This document shows positions 17,669 to 26,726 of a stretch of 64,000 bases of DNA, piece by piece. The notes beneath the pieces are model-generated. The model saw nothing but the letters and a program-made list of their open reading frames with translations. It was not told where the DNA came from and did not search any database. Position 1 is the first letter of the stretch. The number at the start of each line of letters is the position of its first letter. The DNA is from Streptomyces liliiviolaceus (lineage in GTDB: Bacteria > Actinomycetota > Actinomycetes > Streptomycetales > Streptomycetaceae). Made by a program: the position numbers and the translations under genes. The stretch covers positions 6,324,001 through 6,388,000 of the forward strand of contig NZ_JAGPYQ010000001.1 of assembly GCF_018070025.1 (NCBI RefSeq). The letters are read 5' to 3'.

Positions 17669-18100
17669 CCTCGAACTACGACCGAAATACCGGACGTTGA
17701 GTCATCGAATACCGCCGGACGCCACTCGCCACCGCAGGACGCCGCCGGACGCCGCCCATGAGCGGGCTCGCCATGCTCGCATCGCCAACTCGGTTGTCCG
17801 ACAGAGCAGTTGGCGTGCCCAGATGACCCGGACGCCCCGGATCAGCGTCGTCGACGCCATCGTCCGCTCGGACGCGTCGAGCCACGCGGAGGCCGTACGC
17901 AGGTCGGACGACGGCTTCGCGAAAGCGGTCCAGCGCGACATGTCCGACAAATGACGTCGTCGCCTGGGTGGGTGGAATTAAAGGAGCAGTTCGTCCTGGT
18001 ACCTGATCACTCACGGCTATTTGCCGAGGATTGAAAGGATTGCGGCCGATCTTCCGGTGCATCATCGTCAACGCCACTTCAGCTGCTATCGGGAGGGCGT
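17669..18100 (+). other. Long untranslated stretch before the phospholipase-like gene
   Basis: No gene I can support. It contains tandem cgccggacgcc-like words (17711-17757) and a 43-codon open stretch from ATG 17823 to 17954 without a ribosome site or recognisable fold. Base composition drops after 17960. It may be a long 5' leader for the gene at 18101. Confidence 0.35.
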
Positions 18101-19858
18101 ATGGCACGCACATCACTCAGAGGCTCATGGGCCTCGTTGGTCAGCTTATTGAGCCTCATCGCAAGTTCGATCGTGTTCACGATCACCGTGGCGCCACAGG
18201 CCCAGGCGTACGGCACGATCCCAGGGCGTGAGCACTCCAACATCACCAGAGCGGCGCTCGGTTGTCCGCAGAGCGGCACCGACAGCGACTACTGCTTCGA
18301 TCCCGCATCGCTGACCGTACTGGCCGGTGGCGGAGGGCTCATCCAGAATCCCAACTTCTTCGGGGCGGTCGGCTGGCCCGACAATCCGCTCAAGCCAGGC
18401 GGCGCGGACGGCGACGAAGCGCACTGCGACAACGCCGACTACCTCGACCCCTCGTACAACGGGGGTCGCGCCTACCCGCAGTCGCGGGCGCAGGCGTCCG
18501 ACTTCCTGCTGAACTGCGTCCGCCACACGCGGCAGGCTTTCAGCACAGCGGTCGACCACGCGGCGGATCTGCTCGACACCGACAACCGCCTCAAGACGGG
18601 AGCGGAGTTCGACCAGGCCAAACGCACGGTCCTCTACGACTGGGGCCGACTGCTCCACGCCGTACAGGACTTCTACTCCCACTCGAACTGGGCCGACATC
18701 TCCGCGCCCGGCCGGCCGGTCGGCCTCGACAATCCGCCCGGGCTGGACATGACCACGCCGTCGTTGCTGTTCAACGCGCTCGCCCCGGAACCCACTGCTG
18801 CCTCCGTCCCCCGGGACCTCACCACCGGCTGCTACACCACGAGCGGTTCCTGCCGCGGTCACGTACGGCACGGTGCGCCTTTCAACGGCGACGACACCGG
18901 ACTGAACAAGGACGGCGGAAGGATCGACCCCAAGACCGGCACGGCCACCGAACCCACCAAGTACCGCGGCAGGATCGGACGCAATTTCCAGCAGTCGGTC
19001 ACAGCCGCGGTGTCCGACACCCGCCTCCAATGGGTCGATCTGCGGCAAGGGCTTGAGAACCGGTACACCGGGCCCGGCCAGGCGTGGCTGATGGCCTGCG
19101 GGCTGCTGCGTGACAACCCCCAGGCCGCCTGCACGAGCAGCGCTGCCGAGGCGGCCGCGGCTTCCCGGCCTTCCGTGGACGCGAAGGACTCCGCTCCCCC
19201 TGCCGGCAAGGCGGCGGCCTGCGGAGTGAACTGGCAGCAACCGGGCGGCGCCGACACCACGGTCTTCATGCAGTACGTGAACTGCGGGTCGACCGCACTG
19301 TCCGTTGCCCCGTACGCCGTCGGAGAGGGCGACGAGGCGCGGTACACGCTCGCCCGGGTGTGCCGCACCGTCCAGCCGGGCCAGGGCACACGATGGGTGA
19401 TCGATCCCTCGTACTTCCCCCCGGAGCCCACCACGCTGCAGACCATCAGTCAGTGCTGGCCGCCGGCCGCGGGAACGGTCTCTCCCGCGAAGTCGGTCCC
19501 GCCGGCCGCGGACGGCCACCGCCCGGAGACACCGTCCACGGCGAAGGATGCGGCTCGGCTGCGCACGAACGCCCCGGTCCGGCGGACGGACCGCGGCACG
19601 GCCGCCGCAGCGTGCGGCACCACCTGGGCTCAGCCCGGGGGTTCCGGTACGACGGTCACGATCGACTACACCAACTGCCTCGGCGTACCTGCGCTGATCG
19701 CCCCTCTCGCCCTGGGTGAGGGTCCGGACGCGCGGTACAGCTACACCGGCCTCACGCAGTACGTACCCGCGGGAGGCTCCGCAGCGCAGTTCCGCATCGA
19801 TCCACCGCTGTTCCCGCCGGTTCCGGCCGATCTGCAGTGGACGACTCGCGTCATGTGA
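18101..19858 (+). CDS. Secreted zinc phospholipase C/HetC-like protein (CinY-like) with duplicated C-terminal domain
   Basis: 585 residues; GGGAGG precedes the ATG. Sec signal about 1-36 (APQAQA-YGT). Residues 37-330 look like the alpha-helical zinc phospholipase C/S1-P1/HetC fold: His45, Asp105 and His108 (DGDEAH), His142, His153 and the hallmark HAVQDFYSHSNW (His186, Asp190, His194) are plausible trinuclear zinc ligands. The C terminus holds two copies of an approximately 85-residue module (about 368-450 and 502-585), each starting ACGxxW-QPGG and ending IDPxxFPPxPxxLQ. I do not recognise this module. Codon 16 is TTA, so translation should depend on bldA tRNA. Substrate unknown. Confidence 0.72.
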   Translation: MARTSLRGSWASLVSLLSLIASSIVFTITVAPQAQAYGTIPGREHSNITRAALGCPQSGTDSDYCFDPASLTVLAGGGGLIQNPNFFGAVGWPDNPLKPGGADGDEAHCDNADYLDPSYNGGRAYPQSRAQASDFLLNCVRHTRQAFSTAVDHAADLLDTDNRLKTGAEFDQAKRTVLYDWGRLLHAVQDFYSHSNWADISAPGRPVGLDNPPGLDMTTPSLLFNALAPEPTAASVPRDLTTGCYTTSGSCRGHVRHGAPFNGDDTGLNKDGGRIDPKTGTATEPTKYRGRIGRNFQQSVTAAVSDTRLQWVDLRQGLENRYTGPGQAWLMACGLLRDNPQAACTSSAAEAAAASRPSVDAKDSAPPAGKAAACGVNWQQPGGADTTVFMQYVNCGSTALSVAPYAVGEGDEARYTLARVCRTVQPGQGTRWVIDPSYFPPEPTTLQTISQCWPPAAGTVSPAKSVPPAADGHRPETPSTAKDAARLRTNAPVRRTDRGTAAAACGTTWAQPGGSGTTVTIDYTNCLGVPALIAPLALGEGPDARYSYTGLTQYVPAGGSAAQFRIDPPLFPPVPADLQWTTRVM

Positions 19859-19930
19859 GACGGAGGACCACCTGAGGGCGGCAGCGGTGGATTCGGCCGC
19901 TGCCGCCCCGCCCGTGCGTGCGGACGGCGC

Positions 19931-21418
19931 TCAGCGCAGGAGCGCGCCGAAGTGGGCGCCCGGGGCGGGTGCCGAGAGGTCGCCGGGGCCGAACGCGAGG
20001 GACGACGTGGCCGTGAGACCGGTCGCCGTGCCGGGCAGCACCCAGACCGCGCCGTTCCAGTTGTTCTCGGCCTGGGAACCGGCCGCGAGGTCGGCGTGGC
20101 CGTCACCGTCGACGTCCAGCAGCGCGCTGCTCGCGCCGAACTGGTCGTCCTTCTCGGCGACTCCGGGTATCCCGGCGGTGTCCTGGTGGAAGACCTGCGT
20201 CCCGGCGCCCGTGACGCCGGTGGCGCTGCCGGGGACCAGGGCGACGGACCCGGCGTCGGTGATGTCGCCGATGTCCTCGCCCGGGATGCCGAGCGCGATG
20301 TCGCCGAAGCCGTCACCGTTGACGTCCGCCACCGAGACCGCGGAGCCGATCCCGTCGCCCTCCTCCTCCACACCGGGGAAGCCGGGCAGGTCCTGGTCGA
20401 AGCTCTGTACACGCTCCTCGGACAGGCCGGAGGCCGACCCGAACGCGATCTGGACCGTGCCGCCGTTCCAGTCGTTGCCCACCACGACGTCGTCGAACCC
20501 GTCGTTGTTCACGTCCCCGATGCCGGTGCCCGTACCGGCCCCCATGCCGTCCGCGACCCAGCCGCTGGTGAAGCCCGTGCTGCCGCCGCCGAGGAACAGA
20601 CGGTTGCCCCACTGGCCGTCCCCCGCGTACTTCCAGGCGACGATGTCGTCCTTGCCGTCGCCGTTGACGTCGCCGGTCCGGGTGGAGCCGATGGGTCCGC
20701 TGATCGAGTCGCCGTCTTCCTGGCAGCCGCCGACGGCGGTGGCGCAGGACGCGTCGCCGACGTCGTAGCCCCACCAGTCGGCCCTGTCCAGCAGCGGCAG
20801 GGTGGCGGTGGGCTGTCCGGCACGGGTGACCGGGCCCTTCCACACCGTGGCGTCACCGCTCGCCGGGTCGTCGCCCGCGCCGGACAGATAGGAGAACAGG
20901 GCGAGGTCCGTCTTGCCGTCGCCGTCGAAGTCGCCGGTCGTGGGGGACTGCCCGTACCCGGGTATGGCCGTGCCACCGGTGAGTCCGGAGGCGGAGCCCC
21001 AGAGGATGACGGAGCCAGGACTGCCGCCCGAGATCACCAGGTCGCTGAAGCCGTCGCCGTCCAGGTCGCCCTTGGTGAAGTTGGTCCCGAAGCGCTGGTT
21101 CGCGGCGGCGGAGCCGGGAACGCCGCTGGTGGAGCGGCTGATGAGCTTCTTGTTGGCGGCGGAGACCCCGTCGGCGGAGCCGTACGTGACGGCCACGTAG
21201 CCTGCCTTGGCCTTGCTGGAGATCGTGGCGTCCGGGGCCGACACGACCAGGTCGGCGTATCCGTCGCCGTTGAAGTCGTCCTGCATGTCCGCGGAAGCGG
21301 TGGCCGCCAGTGCCGGGCCCCCGGTGAGAGCCATGGCGCCGAATCCTCCGGCGAGCAGCACCGCGGCTGCCAGGGGTGCGGTGAGCGCGGTACGGGTTCG
21401 GCGGTGTGCTCGGGACAT
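19931..21418 (-). CDS. Secreted FG-GAP/integrin-like beta-propeller protein
   Basis: 495 residues with a signal peptide (about 1-39, ending ALAATA). The rest is a chain of about seven FG-GAP blades, each with a calcium loop such as DFNGDGYAD, DLDGDGFSD, DFDGDGKTD, DVNGDGKDD, DVNNDGFDD, DVNGDGFGD and DVDGDGHAD. Such exported propellers bind calcium and often mediate adhesion or protein interaction in Streptomyces; the partner is unknown. The next gene on the plus strand ends 72 bases away, converging with it. Confidence 0.88.
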   Translation of the reverse strand: MSRAHRRTRTALTAPLAAAVLLAGGFGAMALTGGPALAATASADMQDDFNGDGYADLVVSAPDATISSKAKAGYVAVTYGSADGVSAANKKLISRSTSGVPGSAAANQRFGTNFTKGDLDGDGFSDLVISGGSPGSVILWGSASGLTGGTAIPGYGQSPTTGDFDGDGKTDLALFSYLSGAGDDPASGDATVWKGPVTRAGQPTATLPLLDRADWWGYDVGDASCATAVGGCQEDGDSISGPIGSTRTGDVNGDGKDDIVAWKYAGDGQWGNRLFLGGGSTGFTSGWVADGMGAGTGTGIGDVNNDGFDDVVVGNDWNGGTVQIAFGSASGLSEERVQSFDQDLPGFPGVEEEGDGIGSAVSVADVNGDGFGDIALGIPGEDIGDITDAGSVALVPGSATGVTGAGTQVFHQDTAGIPGVAEKDDQFGASSALLDVDGDGHADLAAGSQAENNWNGAVWVLPGTATGLTATSSLAFGPGDLSAPAPGAHFGALLR

Positions 21419-21544
21419 ACGTGAGCCTTTCGAGTCGGTCGGTTCTGTACGCGGAAGGCCGCGTTCAGTGGGTACGACTCAGGCCGGGCGATCCCAGTTG
21501 TACGTCCGCATGTCATGGATTCGTAACCGAGGGGACAGGTACGA

Positions 21545-21579
21545 CGCTGAACTCCCTTGTTGCGAAAGGGAGTTCAGCG
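21545..21579. terminator. Perfect 14-bp stem-loop
   Basis: cgctgaactccctt pairs with aagggagttcagcg around a 7-base loop. It lies between the tRNA-Pro terminator and the FG-GAP gene start. Nothing recognisable is encoded between it and the tRNA terminator (21580-21738), so what it terminates is unclear. Confidence 0.6.
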
Positions 21580-21738
21580 CGTGTCGTGAGTGGGCGTGCG
21601 GGCAGTGGCAGGCGAGTGCCGGCGGCATCCGTGCTGCGCGCACCGCGCTCGCCGCCGAGCCCGATCGTGGTGACCCGCCGACCCCGGTCAAGGACGCCGG
21701 TCCCCGATCGGTCCGCGACTGGTCCCCGAGAATGATCA

Positions 21739-21772
21739 AGGGCCGGTTTCGGATTTCTCCGAAACCGGCCCT
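21739..21772 (-). terminator. Intrinsic terminator downstream of tRNA-Pro
   Basis: A perfect 14-bp stem agggccggtttcgg/ccgaaaccggccct with a 6-base loop, 20 bases past the 3' end of the tRNA on the same strand, followed by TTGATCATT. Confidence 0.82.
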
Positions 21773-21791
21773 GACCTGCGACTCGTACGAG

Positions 21792-21865
<74 letters not shown>

Positions 21866-21983
21866 ATGCGCCCCGCCGCGGTGAACCGCGAGAAGACGCA
21901 GGTGAACCTTACCGCACGCCGGGCGACGGACGCCCAAGCTCCCGGGCGCCCGCTCAGGTCAGGCCGAGCCCCCTCAGAACAGG

Positions 21984-22868
21984 TCAGTCGACGAACAGGC
22001 CCCGCGCCGCCGCCCGTGCGTCGAACTCCTCCAGGCGGGCCTGGGCGTCGGGTATGCCGTCGCACATGGCCTCCAGGAGGACCTGCCCCAGGAGCATGGG
22101 GGCGCTCACCGTGTCGAAGACCAGACCGGTGCCCACGGCGGCCGGCAGCAGCAGGTCGCTGTGGGCGGCCACCGGGGCGAACGTGCCGTCGGCGATCGTC
22201 ACCACGGTCAGCCCGGCGTCCCGGGCGTGGTCGAGCGCGGCCAGGAGCTCCGCCGGGTGGCGCGGCAGCGCGAAGCACAGGAGCGCGCTCGCGCCCGCGT
22301 GACGGGCCGCGTCGATCCGGTCGGCGAGCAGCGATCCGCCCTCGTCGAGCAGGCGCACATCGGGGTGCACCTTCGCGGCGAAGTAGGCGAAGCCGTGCGC
22401 CTGGGCGGCGGAGGCACGCAGCCCGAGCACGGGCAGCGGCCGGGAGGCGGCGAGCAGCCGGCCCGCCTCCTCCACCGGCCCGGGGTCGGCCAGCAGCGAC
22501 GCCAGCTGGAGCAGGTTGTCGACCTCGGCCCGTACCGCCTGCTGGTAGGGGTTGGCCGGCCGTGTGTCCACGGCCGGCCCGACGGGTACGACGTCGCGCA
22601 GATGTCTGCGCAGCGCCGGATACCCGTCGAAGCCGAGGGCGACCGCGAACCGGGTCACCGACGGCTGGCTCACCCCGGCCAGCCGGGCCAGCTCCACGCT
22701 CGACAGGAACGGCGCGGCGGCCGTCCGGCGGACCAGACAGTGGGCGATACGCCGTTGGGTGGGCGTCAGACGGCGTCCCTCGAAGAGCTGGTGCAGCCGC
22801 GTGGGCGTACCCGCTCCGGAGGACGTACCGCCGCCGGTGCCCGTATCCGCTCCGTCCGTCCCGCTCAC
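21984..22868 (-). CDS. RpiR/MurR-family regulator (HTH + SIS domain)
   Basis: 294 residues from GTG 22868. A Gly/Thr-rich leader is followed by the RpiR helix-turn-helix (about 27-95; SVELARLAGVSQPSVTRFAVAL) and a SIS domain (about 125-280) that usually senses phosphosugars. It is the last gene of the OpuC-like importer operon, 16 bases after the binding-protein gene. Its likely operator is the GACTGAAtTTCAGTC palindrome in the divergent promoter at 26.65 kb. An RpiR regulator for a betaine-type importer and amino-acid-type enzymes is unusual, so the inducer is uncertain. Confidence 0.87.
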   Translation of the reverse strand: MSGTDGADTGTGGGTSSGAGTPTRLHQLFEGRRLTPTQRRIAHCLVRRTAAAPFLSSVELARLAGVSQPSVTRFAVALGFDGYPALRRHLRDVVPVGPAVDTRPANPYQQAVRAEVDNLLQLASLLADPGPVEEAGRLLAASRPLPVLGLRASAAQAHGFAYFAAKVHPDVRLLDEGGSLLADRIDAARHAGASALLCFALPRHPAELLAALDHARDAGLTVVTIADGTFAPVAAHSDLLLPAAVGTGLVFDTVSAPMLLGQVLLEAMCDGIPDAQARLEEFDARAAARGLFVD

Positions 22869-22884
22869 CCTGTCCCCGTCCGGG

Positions 22885-23826
22885 TCAGCCCGCGAGACCG
22901 GCCGAGGACAGCCACTCCTTCGCGACGTCCGCGGAGTCCTCCTTGTCGTTGCTGATCTTCTTCATCATGTCCAGCAGGTCCTCGGTGGTGAGCTTGGCCG
23001 AGATGGCGTTGAGCGCCGACTTGGCCTTGTCGTTCACCGCGGACTTGTAGACGAGGGGCGTGACGTTCTGCGAGGAGAAGAGGTTCTTCGGGTCCTCCAG
23101 GACGACCAGCTTGTCCTCGACGATGGCGGGGTCGGTCGTGTACAGGTTGGCGGCCTGCACCTTGTCGTCCTTGAGCAGCTTCAGCAGGGTGCTCTGGGCG
23201 CCCGCGTCCAGCGGCTGGAACTTGCCGAACTCGACGCCGTAGACGTCCTTCAGGCCGACCCCGCCCTGGGTGCGGGTCTTGAACTCGGAACCGGCGCCGA
23301 TGGTCAGGTCCTTGGCGACCGGCTTGAGGTCGGCCAGGGTCTTCAGCTTGTACTTGGCGGCGGTCTCGGCGGTGACCGTGACCGAGTCCTTGTCCTCGGC
23401 CGCCGCGGAGTCGAGTATCTCCACCGACTTCGGGAGCTTCTCCTTCAGCTCGGTGTTGATCTCCTCCGTGCCGGTGGCGGTGCTCTTCTTGTCGACCGCC
23501 GTGGACAGCAGGGCGCCGTTGTACTCGGGGAAGACGGTGATGCCTCCCTTGACGACCTGGTCGTAGTAGACCTCGCGGGCGCCGATGTCGAACTTGCGGG
23601 TCACCTTCAGGCCCTTGTCCTCCAGGGCCTGCGCGTAGATCTCGGCGAGCAGCTGGTTCTCGGGGAAGTTGGCCGAGCCGACGACGATGGCCTTGCCGCC
23701 TCCGCTGTCCCCGCTGCTGCCAGTCAGCGGATTGTCGTCGCTGTCGTCACTGCCTCCGCAGGCGGTGAGGGTCAGGGAGAGCGCGGCGACGAGACTGAAG
23801 GCAGCGGTGCGGTACGTGGCTTTCAT
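22885..23826 (-). CDS. OpuC/ProX-type substrate-binding lipoprotein (quaternary-amine ABC importer)
   Basis: 313 residues from ATG 23826. Lipoprotein signal with lipobox LTAC (Cys23), then a Ser/Asp/Gly linker. The OpuAC domain (about 45-310) begins VVGSANFPENQLLAEIYAQALE and has VYYDQVVKGGITVFPEYNGALL, the ligand-loop region of glycine-betaine/choline/carnitine binders. It is the fourth gene of the operon ATPase-permease-permease-binding protein-RpiR. Given the divergent lyase-type genes, the true ligand may be a catabolic substrate rather than an osmolyte. Confidence 0.88.
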   Translation of the reverse strand: MKATYRTAAFSLVAALSLTLTACGGSDDSDDNPLTGSSGDSGGGKAIVVGSANFPENQLLAEIYAQALEDKGLKVTRKFDIGAREVYYDQVVKGGITVFPEYNGALLSTAVDKKSTATGTEEINTELKEKLPKSVEILDSAAAEDKDSVTVTAETAAKYKLKTLADLKPVAKDLTIGAGSEFKTRTQGGVGLKDVYGVEFGKFQPLDAGAQSTLLKLLKDDKVQAANLYTTDPAIVEDKLVVLEDPKNLFSSQNVTPLVYKSAVNDKAKSALNAISAKLTTEDLLDMMKKISNDKEDSADVAKEWLSSAGLAG

Positions 23827-23951
23827 GGGTGTTCCCTTTCTCAGGTACGGCTCGGGTCTCTGGTGGTGCTCGGGTGCGGTCCGCACGCGGTCCGGGTGCG
23901 CGTCGGGCCGGTGGGACCGGTCGTTCGAGGGGTTCCGGTGGTTCCGGTGGT

Positions 23952-24641
23952 TCATGACTTGGCCGCCGCGGGCCGCAGCCCCGGCGAGACGACGGCGCGC
24001 CGCAGCGCGGTGAAGGCGGCCTGGACGACGAGCGCCAGCGCCACGACGACGGCGGAGCCGCCGATGACCAGTTGGTAGTCGTTGCGGGAGAGCCCGTCGA
24101 CGATGTAGCGGCCCAGACCGCCGAGACCGGGGTACGCGGCCACGGTCGCCGTCGCCACCACCTGGATGGCGGCGACGCGCAGGCCGAGCAGGATCAACGG
24201 CAGCGCCATCGGCACCTCCACCTTCAGCAGAACCTCCCAGCCGGTCATGCCCATCCCCTTCGCGGCGTCCCGGGCGTCGGGGTCGACACCGCGGACTCCT
24301 TCGAAGGTGTTGATGAGGATCGGCGGGACGGCCAGCGCCACCAGGGCGACCAGCACAGGAGCGGTGCTGAGTCCGGCGAGGGTCACCACGAGGACGACCA
24401 GGCCGAAGGTGGGGATCGCGCGTGCGAGGTTGGCGACGGTGGCGACGGCGAACGCGCCGCGGCCGGTGTGGCCGACCAGCAGGCCGAACGCCAGCCCGAT
24501 CAGCGTCGCGAAGAGCAGGGACAGACCGCTGTAGGTCAGGTGCTCCGCGAGCCGGTGCGGGATGCCGTCGTCGCCGTGCCACTGCGCGGACGACGTCAGC
24601 CACTCGCCGACGAGCTGGATCTGGTTCAGGAGATCGTTCAC
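23952..24641 (-). CDS. Quaternary-amine ABC importer permease (second)
   Basis: 229 residues from GTG 24641, overlapping the previous permease stop (GTGA). About five to six membrane helices, and the cytoplasmic EAA loop GVDPDARDAAKGMGMTGWEV that contacts the ATPase, with YPGLGGLGRYIVDGL afterwards. It belongs to the OpuCB/OpuCD or ProW class. It is paired with the other short permease, as in OpuC systems. Confidence 0.88.
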   Translation of the reverse strand: MNDLLNQIQLVGEWLTSSAQWHGDDGIPHRLAEHLTYSGLSLLFATLIGLAFGLLVGHTGRGAFAVATVANLARAIPTFGLVVLVVTLAGLSTAPVLVALVALAVPPILINTFEGVRGVDPDARDAAKGMGMTGWEVLLKVEVPMALPLILLGLRVAAIQVVATATVAAYPGLGGLGRYIVDGLSRNDYQLVIGGSAVVVALALVVQAAFTALRRAVVSPGLRPAAAKS

Positions 24642-25303
24642 GCCTTCGCCCCCTTGCCGCGGGCCCACGGTGTGAGCAGCCGCTGTGTCAGGACGAGCAG
24701 GGCGTCGGTGACGAGGGCCAGCAGCATGATCAGTACGGTCGCGGTGATGATCGGGGTCGGGAAGTCGAGCTGGAGGCCCCGGGTGATGTAGTAGCCGAGG
24801 CCGCCCTGGCCGATCAGCTGTCCCACGGCGACGAGGCTGATGGAGGAGACCGCGGCGACCCGTACACCGGCGACGACGACGGGCACGGCGATCGGCAGTT
24901 CGACCTGGACGACCCGGCGGACGGCGCTGAAGCCCATCGCGGTGGCCGCCTGCCGTACCGGATCGGGCACCGAGGCCAGTCCGTCCACGACGTTGGGGAT
25001 GAGCACCGACAGCGTGTACAGGGTCAGCGGGATCATGACCGTGCGCTCGGTGAGCCCCGTGTAGCGGACGAAGATCATGAACAGGGCCAGCGACGGGATG
25101 GAGTACAGGACGTTGGCCGCGGTCAGGGTGGGCGGGTAGACCCACCGGTAGCGGTGGCAGAGCATGCCGAGCGGCACGGAGATGATCAGTCCGAACAGCA
25201 CCGGCAGGAGGCCCAGCCGCAGATGGACCCCGGTGTAGTGGGCCAGCTCACCGACGTGGTCGCCGATCCAGACCCACCGTATGAGCGGCTCTCCGTCCCT
25301 CAT
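24638..25303 (-). CDS. Quaternary-amine ABC importer permease (first)
   Basis: 221 residues from ATG 25303, overlapping the ATPase stop (ATGA). BPD_transp_1 membrane domain with about six helices and the EAA loop VPDPVRQAATAMGFSAVRRV. IGQGGLGYYITRGLQ is typical of OpuC-type permeases. Confidence 0.88.
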   Translation of the reverse strand: MRDGEPLIRWVWIGDHVGELAHYTGVHLRLGLLPVLFGLIISVPLGMLCHRYRWVYPPTLTAANVLYSIPSLALFMIFVRYTGLTERTVMIPLTLYTLSVLIPNVVDGLASVPDPVRQAATAMGFSAVRRVVQVELPIAVPVVVAGVRVAAVSSISLVAVGQLIGQGGLGYYITRGLQLDFPTPIITATVLIMLLALVTDALLVLTQRLLTPWARGKGAKA

Positions 25304-26607
25304 CGGTCCCCACCGCCCGCACTGTCCTTCTCCACCGGGGCGTCGTCGGGACCGCCCGCGGGGACGTCCTCGCCGGCGTCGCTCTTGGTGAGCTTCGTCG
25401 CCGAGCCGGCCGGACCGACCGGTGCGGCCTCGTCGACCGCCTCGTCGACCGCGTCCTCGGCCGCCTCTTCGGCCGCTTCCTCGACCGCTTCCTCGGCCGC
25501 CGACGCGCTCGCGCGCGCCGAAGCCCCCGCTATCGCGGCCGACAGCTCGTACGCGTCCGCGACCCCCGCGACCGCGCCGTCCGCGTCCACTCCCACCGCG
25601 AGGCGGGAGGGGGACAGGAGGGCCGCGTCGAGGGCGGCCCGTGCCGAGTCGCCGGCCAGGGCGAACGTGTGGCCGAGCGGGGCGAGCGTCGCGTCCGCCA
25701 GCGTGCCGCCGGGCGGGAGGTCCGCGGTGGCCGCCCAGCCGAGCGGGCGCCGGGCGGCGTCGACGGCGAGCACCCAGGGCTCGCCCAGGGACCGGGCGTC
25801 GCCGACGGGAGCGGTCACCGGCAGCACCGGGCCCTCGCGCAGCGGCAGACCGGAGGCCTGGACGAAGGAGAGCCGGCGGATACCGCGGTCCTGTCCGACG
25901 AAGTCCGCCACGAAGTCGTCGGCGGGGTGCGCGAGCAACCGCTCCGGGGTGTCGAACTGCGCGAGCTTGCCGCCCGTGCGGAACACCGCGATGTGGTCGC
26001 CCAGCTTGATGGCCTCGTCGATGTCGTGGGTGACGAAGACGATCGTCTTGTGCAGCTCCTTCTGCAGCCGCAGGAACTCCGCCTGCAGTTCGCCGCGCAC
26101 GATGGGGTCGACCGCGCTGAACGGCTCGTCCATGAGCAGTACGGGCGGATCCGCGCCCAGCGCCCTGGCGACCCCGACGCGCTGCTGCTGCCCGCCGGAG
26201 AGCTGGTACGGGTAGCGCTTGGCCATCGTGGCCGGCAGCCCCACCAGTTCCAGCAGCTCGGCCGCGCGCGAGCGGGCCTTCTTCTTGCCCCAGCCGAGCA
26301 GCAGCGGCACGGTCGCGACGTTGTCCAGGATGGTCCGGTGCGGGAAGAGCCCGGCGTGCTGGATCACGTAACCGATGCCCCTGCGCAGTTCGGGGGCGGC
26401 CACCTCCCGGATGTCCTGGCCGCGCAGGCTGACCGTGCCCGCCGACGGCTCCACCATGCGGTTGACCATGCGCAGAGTCGTGGTCTTGCCGCAGCCCGAG
26501 GGGCCGACCAGGACCGTGAGGCCGCCCTCGGCCAGCTCCAGGGACAGTGCGTCCACGGCTGTGGTGCCGTTGGGATAGTTTTTGCTCACCGCGTCGAATC
26601 TGATCAA
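25300..26607 (-). CDS. Quaternary-amine ABC importer ATPase (OpuCA/ProV type)
   Basis: 435 residues from a TTG start at 26607 with AGGGGC upstream. ABC domain 1-240: Walker A GPSGCGKTT, Q-loop VIQHAGLFPH, signature LSGGQQQRVGVARA, Walker B VLLMDEPFSAVD and VTHDIDEA. The region from 255 to 365 corresponds to the tandem CBS domains that gate OpuA/OpuC on ionic strength or c-di-AMP, here weakly conserved. The last 65 residues are low-complexity, with EEAVEEAAEEAAEDAVDEA. It is first in the five-gene operon, divergent from the ornithine-cyclodeaminase-like gene. Confidence 0.9.
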   Translation of the reverse strand: MIRFDAVSKNYPNGTTAVDALSLELAEGGLTVLVGPSGCGKTTTLRMVNRMVEPSAGTVSLRGQDIREVAAPELRRGIGYVIQHAGLFPHRTILDNVATVPLLLGWGKKKARSRAAELLELVGLPATMAKRYPYQLSGGQQQRVGVARALGADPPVLLMDEPFSAVDPIVRGELQAEFLRLQKELHKTIVFVTHDIDEAIKLGDHIAVFRTGGKLAQFDTPERLLAHPADDFVADFVGQDRGIRRLSFVQASGLPLREGPVLPVTAPVGDARSLGEPWVLAVDAARRPLGWAATADLPPGGTLADATLAPLGHTFALAGDSARAALDAALLSPSRLAVGVDADGAVAGVADAYELSAAIAGASARASASAAEEAVEEAAEEAAEDAVDEAVDEAAPVGPAGSATKLTKSDAGEDVPAGGPDDAPVEKDSAGGGDR

Positions 26608-26652
26608 AGCTGCCCCTTACCCGACTGCATATCGTCATGCAGAGTTGTTCGT

Positions 26653-26667
26653 GACTGAATTTCAGTC
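26653..26667. promoter_or_regulatory. Probable RpiR operator in a divergent promoter
   Basis: GACTGAATTTCAGTC is a perfect 7-bp inverted repeat around one base, of the TGAAnnTTCA type used by RpiR/MurR regulators. A second inverted repeat, tgcat-N6-atgca, lies at 26626-26641. They sit between the importer operon and the three enzyme genes, so one regulator could control both directions. Confidence 0.6.
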
Positions 26668-26726
26668 AATCCCCTTTTGTGAACGGGGCGTTACGTTCGT
26701 CCGAAGAAAGTGAGAGGACGCCCGGA

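Noticed and set aside
17823..17954. 43-codon open reading frame
   Set aside because: No ribosome site, no recognisable fold and no conserved context; it is kept only as part of the unexplained leader region.
22885..26607. Simple osmoprotectant uptake operon
   Set aside because: Possible, but the RpiR gene in the operon and the divergent catabolic-type genes make a nutritional role at least as likely, so I did not fix the substrate.
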